A DNA stretch of 64,000 nucleotides from Lacinutrix sp. Hel_I_90 (GCF_000934685.1 NZ_JYNQ01000001.1:3261501-3325500); one strand, 5' to 3'. Numbered from the stretch's first letter, positions 16,190 to 24,628 are shown. A program made the numbers and translations. The notes: generated by a model from the sequence alone, not told the origin.

Positions 16190-16816
16190 ATGGCAAAAAG
16201 CAAATTAAATAAAAGCGAGCTCGAAGGTTTGCACTATGATATCTTAGAAGATTTTATTGCTAATGGTACCAGTGACGACATGGACGACGACATGATGCTT
16301 TACCTAGAGCAACTAAAGTTTGTACACTCACGACTGCACCGTGTAGAGTCTCCTGGTAACGTGGTAAAATCTTTACGTGTTTTTTATAGTCTAGATCCTA
16401 AAACAGCATTAAGCCGTTTTAACGATGCACTAAAATTCTTTTACCTAGACAAAGAAGTAAGCAACGACATCTATAGAAGTATTTTGTTTGAAATAGCAAT
16501 GAAAGCCATACAGTTAGCAGTAAAAACAGCAGACTCACCAGAGGTTTCTTTAAAAATTGTAGACGCTGTTAAAAAAGCAGGGGAGATTAAAGGCCTTCAT
16601 TTACCAGACAAAGAAGAAATACCAGAGGGTTTACTGGAAGAAAAGGTGGAAATCTTCACTTTAACACCAGGAGATTTAGGTTTAACAGAAGCCAATCGTA
16701 AACAATTAGCCGCACAAATAGACCAAATGCCTCTTAAAGAAGAGCAGAAGCTACGTATTAAACAAGATGCTAGTGTAGAACCTAGAGAATTTTTTAGACC
16801 AAATGAGCAAACCTAA
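16190..16816 (+). CDS. hypothetical phage protein next to the large terminase
   Basis: The 208-residue all-helical protein has an acidic stretch near residues 27-36 (DDMDDDMM) and a C-terminal acidic and lysine-rich tail. It overlaps the large terminase gene by 14 bases, which suggests a packaging partner, perhaps the true small subunit with the preceding HTH protein as a helper. No family was recognised, and its helical content and length fit either role. Confidence 0.7.
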   Translation: MAKSKLNKSELEGLHYDILEDFIANGTSDDMDDDMMLYLEQLKFVHSRLHRVESPGNVVKSLRVFYSLDPKTALSRFNDALKFFYLDKEVSNDIYRSILFEIAMKAIQLAVKTADSPEVSLKIVDAVKKAGEIKGLHLPDKEEIPEGLLEEKVEIFTLTPGDLGLTEANRKQLAAQIDQMPLKEEQKLRIKQDASVEPREFFRPNEQT

Positions 16817-18533
16817 AATAGACAAGCACCAATATGATGTTGCTTTGCGCTTTATGCATTGGTTGGCACAGCTAATAGCATTAATTAAACCCACCAACTT
16901 ATATGTAATATTAGGTAGGGCAGGAGCCAAAACCGTTAGTATTCTTTCGCCTAGATTTAAAGATATTAGTAAAGAGATGCCCGGTGCATTTGTTTCTATT
17001 TCTTCAGATACTTATATGAATGCAATTAAAAACGTTATTCCTAACATTCTGCAAGGGTGGCAATTGCTTGGTTGGGTTGAAGGTATTCATTATGTAGTAG
17101 ACCAGAGGCCCCCAAAACATTTTAAGAAACCTCACAAAACGGTATTAAGTTGGAAACATACCATAACAACCCATCATGGTACACACTTTAAAATTATAAG
17201 TCAAGACAGACCAAGTGCAGGAGCTGGTGATTCTTATCAGGCAGATGGTGGTGATGAAGCCAAGTATTTAAACGAAAAAAAACTAAACAAGATTAAGCAG
17301 GCCACACGTGGCGAGTCTGTAAAATATAGCAAAAGCCCATACTATTTAGGCTCTACTTATACAACAGATATGCCTAACACTAATTTGGGTGAACACGATT
17401 GGATTTTAAGCATGGAAGAAAACATGGACTTAAAGCAAATCGAATTAATTGTGCAAGTCGCATTCGTTTTAAATGACGAAAAAATAAAGCTCGTAAAAAA
17501 GCAACGTGAAATAAAAGCTAATCCTGCAAACCTTAAATTAAAAAAGCAATTACGAAACATTAAGAAAAATATAGAACGATGGAATGAGCGCTACATTAAA
17601 GCACGCATGGATTCTACGTTTTTCTATATAGGAAGCTCTTATGTAAACGCAGATATTTTAACAGAGAAATATTTTCACACGCAATTCGAAAAAGGAAACT
17701 TTAAGGAGCTAATGACGGCGTTGCTTTCAATACCGCCACAGCTAGAAAAAGGCTTAATGTTTTATCCAAATCTTACAGAGAGTAATTTTTATAGTGATGG
17801 CTTTACCTATAAACGAGTAGATCAATCCAGTTACGCACAGATTGTAACAGAGCAGGAAAGCTGTTTAGATCTTAAATATTTAAATACAAATACACATTTA
17901 GAAGCTGGTTTCGACAGCGGTAACATGTGTAGTTTGGTAATTGGACAAAGCAGTCCAGGGTTAATAAGAGGCTTAAAAGAGTTCTGGACCATACCTGAAG
18001 ACTTTATTCCAGAATTGGGAGCTCAATTTGTAGAGTACTTCAAGTATCATAAACGTAAAGAGTTATTGCTTTGGCATGATCGCGCCACAAATAAATGGCA
18101 AAGTGTAGGAGAAGACCACGCCTCTAAATTAAAAAAAGCAATAGAGTTTAATGCAGACGGAACACCAACAGGCTGGATGGTTTCGCTACAAAGTAGAAAC
18201 CAGGCAAACATTACGCATCAAAGTGAATATGAATTAATGTTACAAATGCATTCTGGCAGTAACCCTAAACTCCCAAAGCTTTTAATTGACAAACACAACT
18301 GCCCTTGTTGGAAGAGCTCTATGGAGCGCACCGAGAAAATCATTAAAACAAAAGAGAACGGTAACAAGTCAACCCACAAAGATAAATCGAGTGAGAAATT
18401 ACCGTTTCATCGTTTGCCATTAGAGTCTACAAACATGAGTGATGCAGGTAAGTATTTTTTATGTAGACCAGAACACATTAGAGAAATCTCAGGAAAAGAG
18501 ATATTATTTTCGTCGGATCCTACGATTAAATAA
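16803..18533 (+). CDS. terL: terminase large subunit
   Basis: The 576-residue protein has an ATPase part with a Walker A-like YVILGRAGAKT near residues 34-44 (K followed by T, with A in place of the usual S/G) and a Walker B-like GGDEAKY near 150. A probable RNase H-fold nuclease part includes HLEAGFDSGNMCSLVIGQ near 363 and LLWHDRATN near 421. It cuts and pumps DNA into the prohead through the portal. The length is at the upper end of the usual range. The start overlaps the preceding gene. Confidence 0.85.
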   Translation: MSKPKIDKHQYDVALRFMHWLAQLIALIKPTNLYVILGRAGAKTVSILSPRFKDISKEMPGAFVSISSDTYMNAIKNVIPNILQGWQLLGWVEGIHYVVDQRPPKHFKKPHKTVLSWKHTITTHHGTHFKIISQDRPSAGAGDSYQADGGDEAKYLNEKKLNKIKQATRGESVKYSKSPYYLGSTYTTDMPNTNLGEHDWILSMEENMDLKQIELIVQVAFVLNDEKIKLVKKQREIKANPANLKLKKQLRNIKKNIERWNERYIKARMDSTFFYIGSSYVNADILTEKYFHTQFEKGNFKELMTALLSIPPQLEKGLMFYPNLTESNFYSDGFTYKRVDQSSYAQIVTEQESCLDLKYLNTNTHLEAGFDSGNMCSLVIGQSSPGLIRGLKEFWTIPEDFIPELGAQFVEYFKYHKRKELLLWHDRATNKWQSVGEDHASKLKKAIEFNADGTPTGWMVSLQSRNQANITHQSEYELMLQMHSGSNPKLPKLLIDKHNCPCWKSSMERTEKIIKTKENGNKSTHKDKSSEKLPFHRLPLESTNMSDAGKYFLCRPEHIREISGKEILFSSDPTIK

Positions 18534-18740
18534 GGTCTTTGTTTGTTTAAACTAGGTCTTTTTATATAAAAACAACATTTATAATTGTGTAAACAATTGA
18601 TTTTCAGTAATAAAACCATGCAAAAAATCAAAAACAAAAAAAGGTGTCACGAAAAATACCGCCACGCTAAGCCTAGAATGTGTTTATACACGCAAATATT
18701 GATTTGAGATATATGACGGCTCTATATTTCGGTCGCTTTT
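18534..18740 (+). other. intergenic region before P4
   Basis: About 200 bases without a gene. It holds short hairpins: AATTGT-GTAA-ACAATT near 18585-18600 and GTGT-TTAT-ACAC near 18680. I looked for the A-B-C-A'-B' layout seen at 14584 and 24286 and did not find it here. It probably contains the 3' end of the packaging transcript. Confidence 0.4.
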
Positions 18741-18775
18741 GTCCTTTTGTTAGCTTTCTAATAAGATTAATATTG
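18741..18775 (+). promoter_or_regulatory. prophage late promoter P4
   Basis: GTCCTTTT at 18741-18748, 19 bases, TAATATTG at 18768-18775 (same -7 element as P1). The ATG at 18780 is 4 bases downstream, the same spacing as P1 and P5, pointing to a leaderless transcript. It drives the portal operon. Confidence 0.75.
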
Positions 18776-18779
18776 TTAT

Positions 18780-19052
18780 ATGTTAGATAATAAAGTATAC
18801 AGCAACTATGCCGATGCATTCAATGATATGCATCGCTTAACAGAGTTGAACACACCGTTTAAGCTGTCATACAGACGTGTTAACGGCACTATAAGAATTG
18901 TGCCTTCAGCATTACTGCGTAAACAAACACCTAAGCACAAGGATGCAATGGCTCCTTATAAGTTTAATTATATCGATCAACAAAACGATCAGCTTGGCAC
19001 CGCATACATACCGCTGCTTATTGCTGTGAATGATAAACAAATACAAATATAA
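18780..19052 (+). CDS. hypothetical small phage protein before the portal
   Basis: First gene of the P4 operon. The 90-residue product is basic and soluble, beta-rich, with segments PFKLSYRRVNGTIRIV and YIPLLIAVNDKQIQI. Its stop overlaps the portal start (TAATG). The start codon is set by the 4-base distance from the -7 element. Function unknown; a small virion or connector accessory role is possible from position. Confidence 0.65.
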   Translation: MLDNKVYSNYADAFNDMHRLTELNTPFKLSYRRVNGTIRIVPSALLRKQTPKHKDAMAPYKFNYIDQQNDQLGTAYIPLLIAVNDKQIQI

Positions 19053-20431
19053 TGAGCAACACCCACAGACTAAGTAAAGACTCTTATCTCTCGCTATCAG
19101 GAAACAATCTTAATTACTATGAGGTGACAGGTCGTGGTGCATCTGGTGAAGAGTCAGGAGGCAAGGAAACCTTTTCAGATTGGAGTGAGAACACTTTAGA
19201 TATAGGAGAGTTCAAGGTTATACCCTTTGGTAAGGCTAATGATATACCTAACCAAATACAGGATGCTGTACTACCTAACTCTTTTGCGCAAAGATCTCTT
19301 AAGAGAAAGGTGGAGTTACTTATTGAGCAGGGGCCATACTTGTACGAATTAAAGCAAGACGGTACAAAATACCTTAGAGAGCCTGTAGAAGACCAGAAGC
19401 TTCAGGATTGGCTTGAGAACATCAATCATGAAGAGTTATTGCATGCTAATTCTATAGATTATTATTTTCAAGAGTCTACATTTAATAAAATCTTTAGATC
19501 TAAACAGGGTAGACTTAACACGTCTTCACCTGCAGCAATTGAGCACGTTTCAGCATTTAGTTGTCGTTTAGCTTATAAAAAGAATGATAAAAGAAAAAAA
19601 CCAACACATGTAATCGTTGGTGATTGGGTTAAGCAAGATAAAAAGGAGATGGTGGTTTATCCATTGTACGACCCTAAAGAACCAGGAAAATATCCAGTGT
19701 CTATATTTTATAAAAAGTTCGCCACATACGGCATGCTTGATTATCCTTTACCAGACATCTATGGTAGTTTAGAGTGGATAAAAAACACAACAAACACCCC
19801 TAGAATCTTTAATGCATTTATAGAAAATTCTTTAAATATTAAATGGCACATACAGTCTCCATCTAAGTATTGGGATGAAAAAAGAGACATTTTAAAGCAA
19901 AATTGCCAAGCAGAAAACAAAATTTATAAGGAGCAAATGCTTGAGGACTTAAAGACCGAAATACTGGACAGTTTATCAAGTCTTTTATCTGGCGTGGACA
20001 ACGTTGGTAAGTTTTGGCATAATGAATACGTTATCACCCTAATTGGAGCGAATGCTGTAGAACTAGGCTGGAAGATTACCCCTATTGAACAAAAAACAAA
20101 GGAATGGGTAGAAAGTCAAATTAAAATGTACGATACGGCAAAATTTGCCATGCAAGCAGGTGTTGGGCTTCATGCATCACTTTTAATGGTTGGAGCAGAT
20201 GGTAAAAGCGACTCGGGAAGCGAGCAATTAAATGCGTATATCATTCACCAAAAAACGGCAACATCTATACCTGAATATTATGTTTGCAACCCTATAAACC
20301 ACCTGTTAAAAGTCATTTTTAAAACAAATGTAAAAGTTGGTTTTTATAGGACCACTCCAGAGCGTCAACAAGACATCACAAATGGACAAAGATTAATACC
20401 AACCACAGCAGCTAAAACCCCACAGGAATAA
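19052..20431 (+). CDS. phage portal protein
   Basis: The 459-residue protein has the general make-up of portal proteins in Bacteroidota phages. It has an N-terminal clip/wing region with FGKANDIPNQIQDAV and SFAQRSLKRKVELLIEQGPYLY, a long helical stem region (about residues 295-335), and a C-terminal helix region with TAKFAMQAGVGLHASL. It forms the dodecameric channel at one head vertex through which DNA enters. The position in the operon after the terminase unit agrees. The assignment rests on architecture and context rather than a strict motif. Confidence 0.75.
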   Translation: MSNTHRLSKDSYLSLSGNNLNYYEVTGRGASGEESGGKETFSDWSENTLDIGEFKVIPFGKANDIPNQIQDAVLPNSFAQRSLKRKVELLIEQGPYLYELKQDGTKYLREPVEDQKLQDWLENINHEELLHANSIDYYFQESTFNKIFRSKQGRLNTSSPAAIEHVSAFSCRLAYKKNDKRKKPTHVIVGDWVKQDKKEMVVYPLYDPKEPGKYPVSIFYKKFATYGMLDYPLPDIYGSLEWIKNTTNTPRIFNAFIENSLNIKWHIQSPSKYWDEKRDILKQNCQAENKIYKEQMLEDLKTEILDSLSSLLSGVDNVGKFWHNEYVITLIGANAVELGWKITPIEQKTKEWVESQIKMYDTAKFAMQAGVGLHASLLMVGADGKSDSGSEQLNAYIIHQKTATSIPEYYVCNPINHLLKVIFKTNVKVGFYRTTPERQQDITNGQRLIPTTAAKTPQE

Positions 20432-21369
20432 TGAAGTTACTTTTTAATAACGAAAATAAAGGTCAGGCAGAACTTAAAGAGATATTAGGTTTTTTAGATG
20501 CAGATTTCACTTATTCTAAATTGGAGTCAGACATTACGATAAACACGCCTTACTTAATTGATCTTATAAGTGAAGCCGTTTATAATAAGATTCATGTATT
20601 TTATTTAGATAGAACCACGCAAACAGGCGAAGCCCTAATTAATTACAACACGGCGCTTAAATATGTTCAAATTTATATAGCCTCAATGGCTTATCTTGAT
20701 TTTGCACCAAATAACGATTTGTCGCATTCAAATACTGGACGAAAAAACAGTACTGAAGACTCAGAAAAATTGGCTTGGGAATGGCAGATTAACATGGATG
20801 CTTCTAACACTAAGAAGCGTGCTTATAAATCACTCGATTTGCTCTTTATATTATTAGATAAACTAGAGTGGCCAGAATGGACAGCCAGTGATGCCTACAA
20901 AACGGCAAACAAACTATTCATTAAAAACACTAACCAATTCGATAAAGTATTCCCTATTAATAAGTCTGGGCAGTTGTACTACCGTTTAGTGCCGTTCATG
21001 GAAGATTTTGAGAATGACGATATAAACGCAATCATTTCAGAAACCGAGTCTATTGCTTTAAAAGCAGCAGCAGCACCAAACGAAACACAAAAAAAGCTAT
21101 TAATAATTATTCGAAAAGCGATTGGTTATTTAACGCTTGCAAAGGCATTTAAAACGTTTCCTGTAGAGATGTTTGCAGAAGGCATGTTGTTTAATGAAAA
21201 CACGCGCATGAAGTCTCAAGCAAGAGCAGAAGTAATGCTGTTTCTTGAAGAAGAAGGTAAAAAACATCTTAAAAAATTAGAATACGAGTACAACCAACAA
21301 AATCAAACATTCGAAACTATTAACACAACGTCAGGATTAGAAGCTGACAAAAAATACGTAAATCTATAA
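20431..21369 (+). CDS. hypothetical phage protein following the portal
   Basis: The 312-residue protein is mostly helical and soluble, with two tryptophan-rich segments (LAWEWQINMDASNTKKRAY and LEWPEWTASDAY). It overlaps the portal stop (ATAATGA) and the next gene, showing tight coupling. Proteins of this size after the portal are usually head-completion or connector proteins, but I recognise no named family. Confidence 0.7.
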   Translation: MKLLFNNENKGQAELKEILGFLDADFTYSKLESDITINTPYLIDLISEAVYNKIHVFYLDRTTQTGEALINYNTALKYVQIYIASMAYLDFAPNNDLSHSNTGRKNSTEDSEKLAWEWQINMDASNTKKRAYKSLDLLFILLDKLEWPEWTASDAYKTANKLFIKNTNQFDKVFPINKSGQLYYRLVPFMEDFENDDINAIISETESIALKAAAAPNETQKKLLIIIRKAIGYLTLAKAFKTFPVEMFAEGMLFNENTRMKSQARAEVMLFLEEEGKKHLKKLEYEYNQQNQTFETINTTSGLEADKKYVNL

Positions 21370-21689
21370 TGATAAAAGCAATCAAAAAGTTCTTCAAATT
21401 TATTTACTGGGTATTATACACTCAAACACCAAAAGGTAAAAAGGAAAATATAATGGACACCGCTTTCCAAAATATTAGCGCATCTAATAGCGCCAAGTTT
21501 TCAGTTATAGGCACGGCGAACAAATTGCTACGCTCAAAAAAAATATTAGCCTTCCATAAAGGCAAATCTATATCCAAATCGAAGCGATCAAACTACGAAG
21601 TGATAAAGCAGTCTAAAACAAAACATGATGCAGAATTAGACAATGTAGGTGTTAAATTATCTAAATCAGGAAAGTTTCAAAATGCATAA
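21369..21689 (+). CDS. hypothetical basic phage protein
   Basis: The 106-residue product is strongly basic. A short hydrophobic or amphipathic N-terminal segment (FFKFIYWVLYT) is followed by lysine- and serine-rich sequence (SKSKRSNYEVIKQSKTKHD). Its 3' end overlaps the next gene's start by 8 bases. It has no recognised domain; nucleic acid contact is possible from its charge. The tight overlaps on both sides support it as a real gene. Confidence 0.6.
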   Translation: MIKAIKKFFKFIYWVLYTQTPKGKKENIMDTAFQNISASNSAKFSVIGTANKLLRSKKILAFHKGKSISKSKRSNYEVIKQSKTKHDAELDNVGVKLSKSGKFQNA

Positions 21690-22590
21690 AATAGAATTCA
21701 TAGAAAACAAAACCGTTTTACATTTCCCTGAGAGCGCTCTAGAGTTTTCTAGCGATCAATTAATTGCGTTTTCTAAAAATCTATTGCTGTACCAAGGCGA
21801 GCACATAGCCTATACACAATTTTGCACCAGTATTACCTATTCGTTTTTAAACCTGGTTAGAACCGCAGATTTAGAGAAGGAAGAAAACCTTCCGGTTATA
21901 GAAAATGTAAACACGATATCAAGATTGGTAAATGGGTATTTTACAACAAAAACCGAAAACCGTAAAGAAACAAAAGTGATCAATATGGATTTTTACGTAC
22001 AAAAACTTCCATTAATTGAAATAGATGGACATAAATTCTACGGACCATCAGATGCGCTGTTTAATACTACCTATGGCGAGTACTTAAAGCTAATACATCA
22101 CTTTAATGCTTTTGCATCTACAGCAGACGAAAACGAACTCAATAATTTAATAGCAACCATCTATAGGCCAGAAAAGGAGAATTATAAATCCGTTAAGACA
22201 AAAATTGATTACGATGGTGATAGGCGAAGAAAATACAACCCTAACCTAACACCAATTTATGCCGATATCCTTTCAGCTTTAAATTACGAAACCAAATACG
22301 CTATTTTCTTATTCGTGTCTTCATGTCAAAATTATATTGCCAACTGTAGCAGTTTAGATATTGGCTCAGGCAACACAGTAGACCTGTCTATACTTTTTAA
22401 TAGCACTAGCACAGAAACTAACAATAATAGTATTGGCATGTTAGGAACGCTTTATTCGTTGGCAGAAACTAAAGTATTTGGACCCATAAAAGAGGTGGCA
22501 GAGCAAAACACTTACGACATTTTAGTTTACCTGGTAAACCAAACACACGAATTCAATAAACTTAAAACCAAAAGCAATGCTACTACTTAG
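21682..22590 (+). CDS. hypothetical phage structural protein
   Basis: I start this gene at ATG 21682 rather than at an upstream ATG (21649), because the later start keeps the overlap with the previous gene to 8 bases. The 302-residue product is mixed alpha-beta, with LIEIDGHKFYGPSDALFN and a region of Asn/Thr-rich loops near its C-terminus (SILFNSTSTETNNNS). It overlaps the next gene by 14 bases. No family recognised; a virion connector protein is likely from context. Confidence 0.65.
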   Translation: MHKIEFIENKTVLHFPESALEFSSDQLIAFSKNLLLYQGEHIAYTQFCTSITYSFLNLVRTADLEKEENLPVIENVNTISRLVNGYFTTKTENRKETKVINMDFYVQKLPLIEIDGHKFYGPSDALFNTTYGEYLKLIHHFNAFASTADENELNNLIATIYRPEKENYKSVKTKIDYDGDRRRKYNPNLTPIYADILSALNYETKYAIFLFVSSCQNYIANCSSLDIGSGNTVDLSILFNSTSTETNNNSIGMLGTLYSLAETKVFGPIKEVAEQNTYDILVYLVNQTHEFNKLKTKSNATT

Positions 22591-23038
22591 TGATTTAAGA
22601 GCGTTTGTAGATAATTACATTACTACAAGACCAAATTTGGAACCAGAAGTTATCGTTGTTGCAAGTGATGACGAGGCAAGTAAAATGTATAAAGAGCATG
22701 TAAATGCAAACGATAGTTGCACTTTAATAACGGTAATACCATCGCACGACTCAGACAGTAATGATGAAGACACGGCAGCTTTTAAAAACAACCTCTCATT
22801 TATAATAGTAAAAAAAACAGATGCCACAGGTGGTAATGATCTTAAGCTAGATAATTATCAATTATGCCAATTAGAAATGCTGGCATTGTCACTTAAAATA
22901 AAGGCGCTTATTAATCAATTTGGAGAAGACTGCGTATTTAAGGACTTAGACATTAACTCCATACAAATAACACCGGTAAACAATTACTTTAGTGGTAATG
23001 GCTACATCATGGATGTTACTAATAAAACAGATTTTTAA
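22577..23038 (+). CDS. hypothetical phage protein (tail-completion candidate)
   Basis: Last gene of the P4 operon. The 153-residue product has an acidic loop (SHDSDSNDEDTA) between predicted strands and helices, in the pattern of small tail-terminator or completion proteins, for which no strict motif exists. Its stop codon lies inside a strong inverted repeat that ends the operon. Function is inferred from size and position. Confidence 0.6.
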   Translation: MLLLSDLRAFVDNYITTRPNLEPEVIVVASDDEASKMYKEHVNANDSCTLITVIPSHDSDSNDEDTAAFKNNLSFIIVKKTDATGGNDLKLDNYQLCQLEMLALSLKIKALINQFGEDCVFKDLDINSIQITPVNNYFSGNGYIMDVTNKTDF

Positions 23039-23075
23039 TTATGAACGGACGCTAATTGGCGTCCGTTCATAATTA
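23036..23075. terminator. perfect 17 bp hairpin ending the portal operon
   Basis: TAATTATGAACGGACGC (23036-23052) is perfectly complementary to 23059-23075 with a 6-base TAATTG loop. It overlaps the stop codon of the last gene. The following bases are A-rich rather than T-rich on the + strand, so the minus strand carries the T tract. It could work in both directions. Confidence 0.75.
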
Positions 23076-23379
23076 AAAAATATAACATAAAAGCTTCTTT
23101 ATTAATATTCAATTTACTCCAAAAAGAGTAAATTGAATTGCAAAAAAAATATTAAATATTTAGAAGAAGAAATTATTCCCCTCTATTTAGAGGGGGAATA
23201 ATTGATAATAAGAGGAAGAAATGGGATTTATTTTAATAGACTTTTATCCACCCCGTATGGGGGGAATAAACTAGTTTTTTCATTTAGAATTTCGTGTAAC
23301 CTCAATATGATATTCTTCATATTCATACTTGGTCAGTTATATACCCTGAGGGTTATAACTGGATATCATATTACTCTAT
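23076..23379. other. non-coding stretch with four further consecutive hairpins
   Basis: No credible gene. Four inverted repeats follow one another. A perfect 13 bp stem ATTCAATTTACTC lies at 23107-23138. A 15 bp stem AATTATTCCCC/TCTA with a single bulged G lies at 23171-23203. A CCCC/GGGG stem flanked by TTTAT lies at 23243-23270. A two-level stem spans 23304-23372, with CAGTTATA/ACCC around TGA in its core. With the terminator at 23036 this makes five hairpins in about 340 bases. Their purpose is unknown. Confidence 0.65.
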
Positions 23380-23595
23380 TTATTTAGCTTTGGTTATTTG
23401 AATATGATATTGTTTATCTTCTACTTCAAAAACAACTTTATTAGTTTTCTTCATTTTTGGATATAATTTATAATAGTGCCAAAAAGAAGGCTCTATTGCT
23501 GCGAAATTATCTCTAAAACTCTTCAAATTAGTATCTGCATAAATAACCTCGTTATTTAAAACCGCTGTTATTATTTGTGATGTTTGTTTATTCAT
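23380..23595 (-). CDS. hypothetical small prophage protein, likely leaderless
   Basis: The minus-strand frame encodes 71 residues with a credible fold: helical start, then NKVVFEVEDKQYHIQITKAK forming two strands. A perfect -7 element TATATTTG (minus strand, 23607-23600) ends 4 bases before the ATG, so the mRNA is probably leaderless. It is divergent from the antirepressor gene, like a switch pair. Function unknown; the pairing suggests it may be a repressor or accessory factor, but there is no clear DNA-binding motif. Confidence 0.6.
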   Translation of the reverse strand: MNKQTSQIITAVLNNEVIYADTNLKSFRDNFAAIEPSFWHYYKLYPKMKKTNKVVFEVEDKQYHIQITKAK

Positions 23596-23692
23596 ATTCC
23601 AAATATATACATGATATTACAATATTAATAGAATAATCGCGAATATTTTATTAAAAAACATTGTTTAATAAAATAATCTTTATATATTTGGT

Positions 23693-23700
23693 AAATATTA
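23693..23700 (+). promoter_or_regulatory. -7 element of the antirepressor gene
   Basis: TATATTTG at 23693-23700 lies 17 bases before the antirepressor ATG, a normal leader length. I see no good TTTG at the -33 distance, so the promoter may need an activator. Confidence 0.45.
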
Positions 23701-23717
23701 ATTCAATAAATAATATT

Positions 23718-24260
23718 ATGACTGATCAAACAATTACAGTAAACGAAAAAGAAATTATTATTTCAACAAATGGAATCGAAAAGTATGTTGCAATTAAACC
23801 AATTTGTGAAGCAATAGGAGTTGATTATTCTTCTCAATTAAAGAAGATAAAAGAAGACCCTATTTTAGGTTCAACTGTGGTGCTGACCACCACAGTTGGA
23901 GCAGATGAAAACAAAAGAAAAATGCAAACTTTACCATTGAGATATATTTTTGGCTGGTTGTTTAGAATTGATTCTAGGAACGTAAAAGAAGACATTAGAG
24001 ATAATGTTGAAAAATATCAAAAAGAATGTTATGATGTGCTTTTTGATACTTTTACAAAACGTAATTCTATTTTAAAGGAAAAAACGAATTATCAAATACA
24101 AATAGAGCAATTAGAATCTAATTGGAAGTTAACCGATGATTACAAAAAAATAGAAGAATTGAAAAAGCTTCAAAAAAATGCTTCAAAACGCTTAAATAGT
24201 CTAGACAAGAATGTAGTTGAAGAGCAACTAGATTTATTTAAAAAAGAAGAATCAATTTAA
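23718..24260 (+). CDS. P22-type antirepressor (P22_AR_N domain)
   Basis: From ATG 23718 the product has 180 residues. Residues 8-115 follow the P22 antirepressor N-terminal pattern: a short strand pair, YVAIKPICEAIGVDYSSQ, a KKIKEDPILGS stretch, LPLRYIFGWLFRIDS, and NVEKYQKECYDVLFDTF. The C-terminal part is a lysine- and glutamate-rich coiled coil. Such proteins inactivate phage repressors or act as phage regulators. Here it lies alone among late operons with its own promoter and a divergent neighbour, so it may be a cargo regulatory cassette rather than part of the main switch. Confidence 0.8.
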   Translation: MTDQTITVNEKEIIISTNGIEKYVAIKPICEAIGVDYSSQLKKIKEDPILGSTVVLTTTVGADENKRKMQTLPLRYIFGWLFRIDSRNVKEDIRDNVEKYQKECYDVLFDTFTKRNSILKEKTNYQIQIEQLESNWKLTDDYKKIEELKKLQKNASKRLNSLDKNVVEEQLDLFKKEESI

Positions 24261-24267
24261 ATTTTCA

Positions 24268-24275
24268 TATATTTA
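24268..24275 (+). promoter_or_regulatory. possible -7 element of structured leader 2
   Basis: TATATTTA at 24268-24275 is one base from the TAnnTTTG consensus and lies a few bases before arm A of the second leader. No -33 element is obvious. Confidence 0.35.
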
Positions 24276-24285
24276 CAATTCCAAA

Positions 24286-24423
24286 ACAAGAATACAATGA
24301 TTTTCAAAAACAAAATTTTAACAATACGGCAGGAGTTCGGCAACGGTAACGTTCCGACAGTTTCTTTTAATACTTCGGTATTCTTGTACTGGGAAACTCC
24401 TGCTTTTTTTAATCTTCATAATT
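24286..24423 (+). ncRNA. structured leader RNA 2 (same topology as leader 1)
   Basis: Arm A ACAAGAATAC (24286-24295) pairs with A' GTATTCTTGT (24378-24387). B GCAGGAGTT (24329-24337) pairs with B' AACTCCTGC (24395-24403), which runs into seven T residues. Hairpin C at 24337-24357 is TCGG/AACG-GTAA-CGTT/CCGA. A small TTCG hairpin AATAC-TTCG-GTATT (24369-24382) competes for A'. The 12-mer CCAAAACAAGAA occurs both at arm A (24281-24292) and just inside the following gene (24430-24441). B' ends 20 bases before the ATG, exactly as in leader 1. Confidence 0.65.
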
Positions 24424-24585
24424 ATGAATCCAAAACAAGAAAAAAACGAAGAAAACAAAAAGAAGCCATCAGCATTCAATCTCCTTATGCAATTAGGCAC
24501 GCTAAACAAGTACAAAGATTTTTATTCAAATGATGAATATGTATATCTAATGTCCTCATTCCGTCATGATTTAAAATTTTTATAA
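24424..24585 (+). CDS. 53-residue protein downstream of structured leader 2
   Basis: The 53-residue protein has a lysine/glutamate-rich start, then PSAFNLLMQLGTL and YSNDEYVYLMSSFRHD. It is a paralogue of the 51-residue protein at 14729, sharing the S-x-F-x-L-L and Y-S-x-D-E-Y core. A terminator follows at 24596, and late promoter P5 lies directly behind. Both paralogues thus sit just in front of a late promoter. Function unknown. Confidence 0.65.
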   Translation: MNPKQEKNEENKKKPSAFNLLMQLGTLNKYKDFYSNDEYVYLMSSFRHDLKFL

Positions 24586-24595
24586 CAAATTTCAC

Positions 24596-24627
24596 AACCC
24601 ACTAAACACACTTAGTGGGTTTTTTTA
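24596..24627 (+). terminator. Rho-independent terminator before P5
   Basis: AACCCACTAA (24596-24605) pairs with TTAGTGGGTT (24612-24621) and is followed by a T run. It isolates the small leader-controlled gene from the tail operon. Confidence 0.9.
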
Positions 24628-24628
24628 T

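Noticed and set aside
23202-23387. A 61-residue + strand reading frame
   Set aside because: It runs through two hairpins, has a poor composition, and overlaps the end of the minus-strand gene.
24297-24533. A 78-residue reading frame overlapping structured leader 2
   Set aside because: Low-complexity K/R-rich second half caused by reading the 53-residue gene out of frame; not conserved with locus 1 at protein level.
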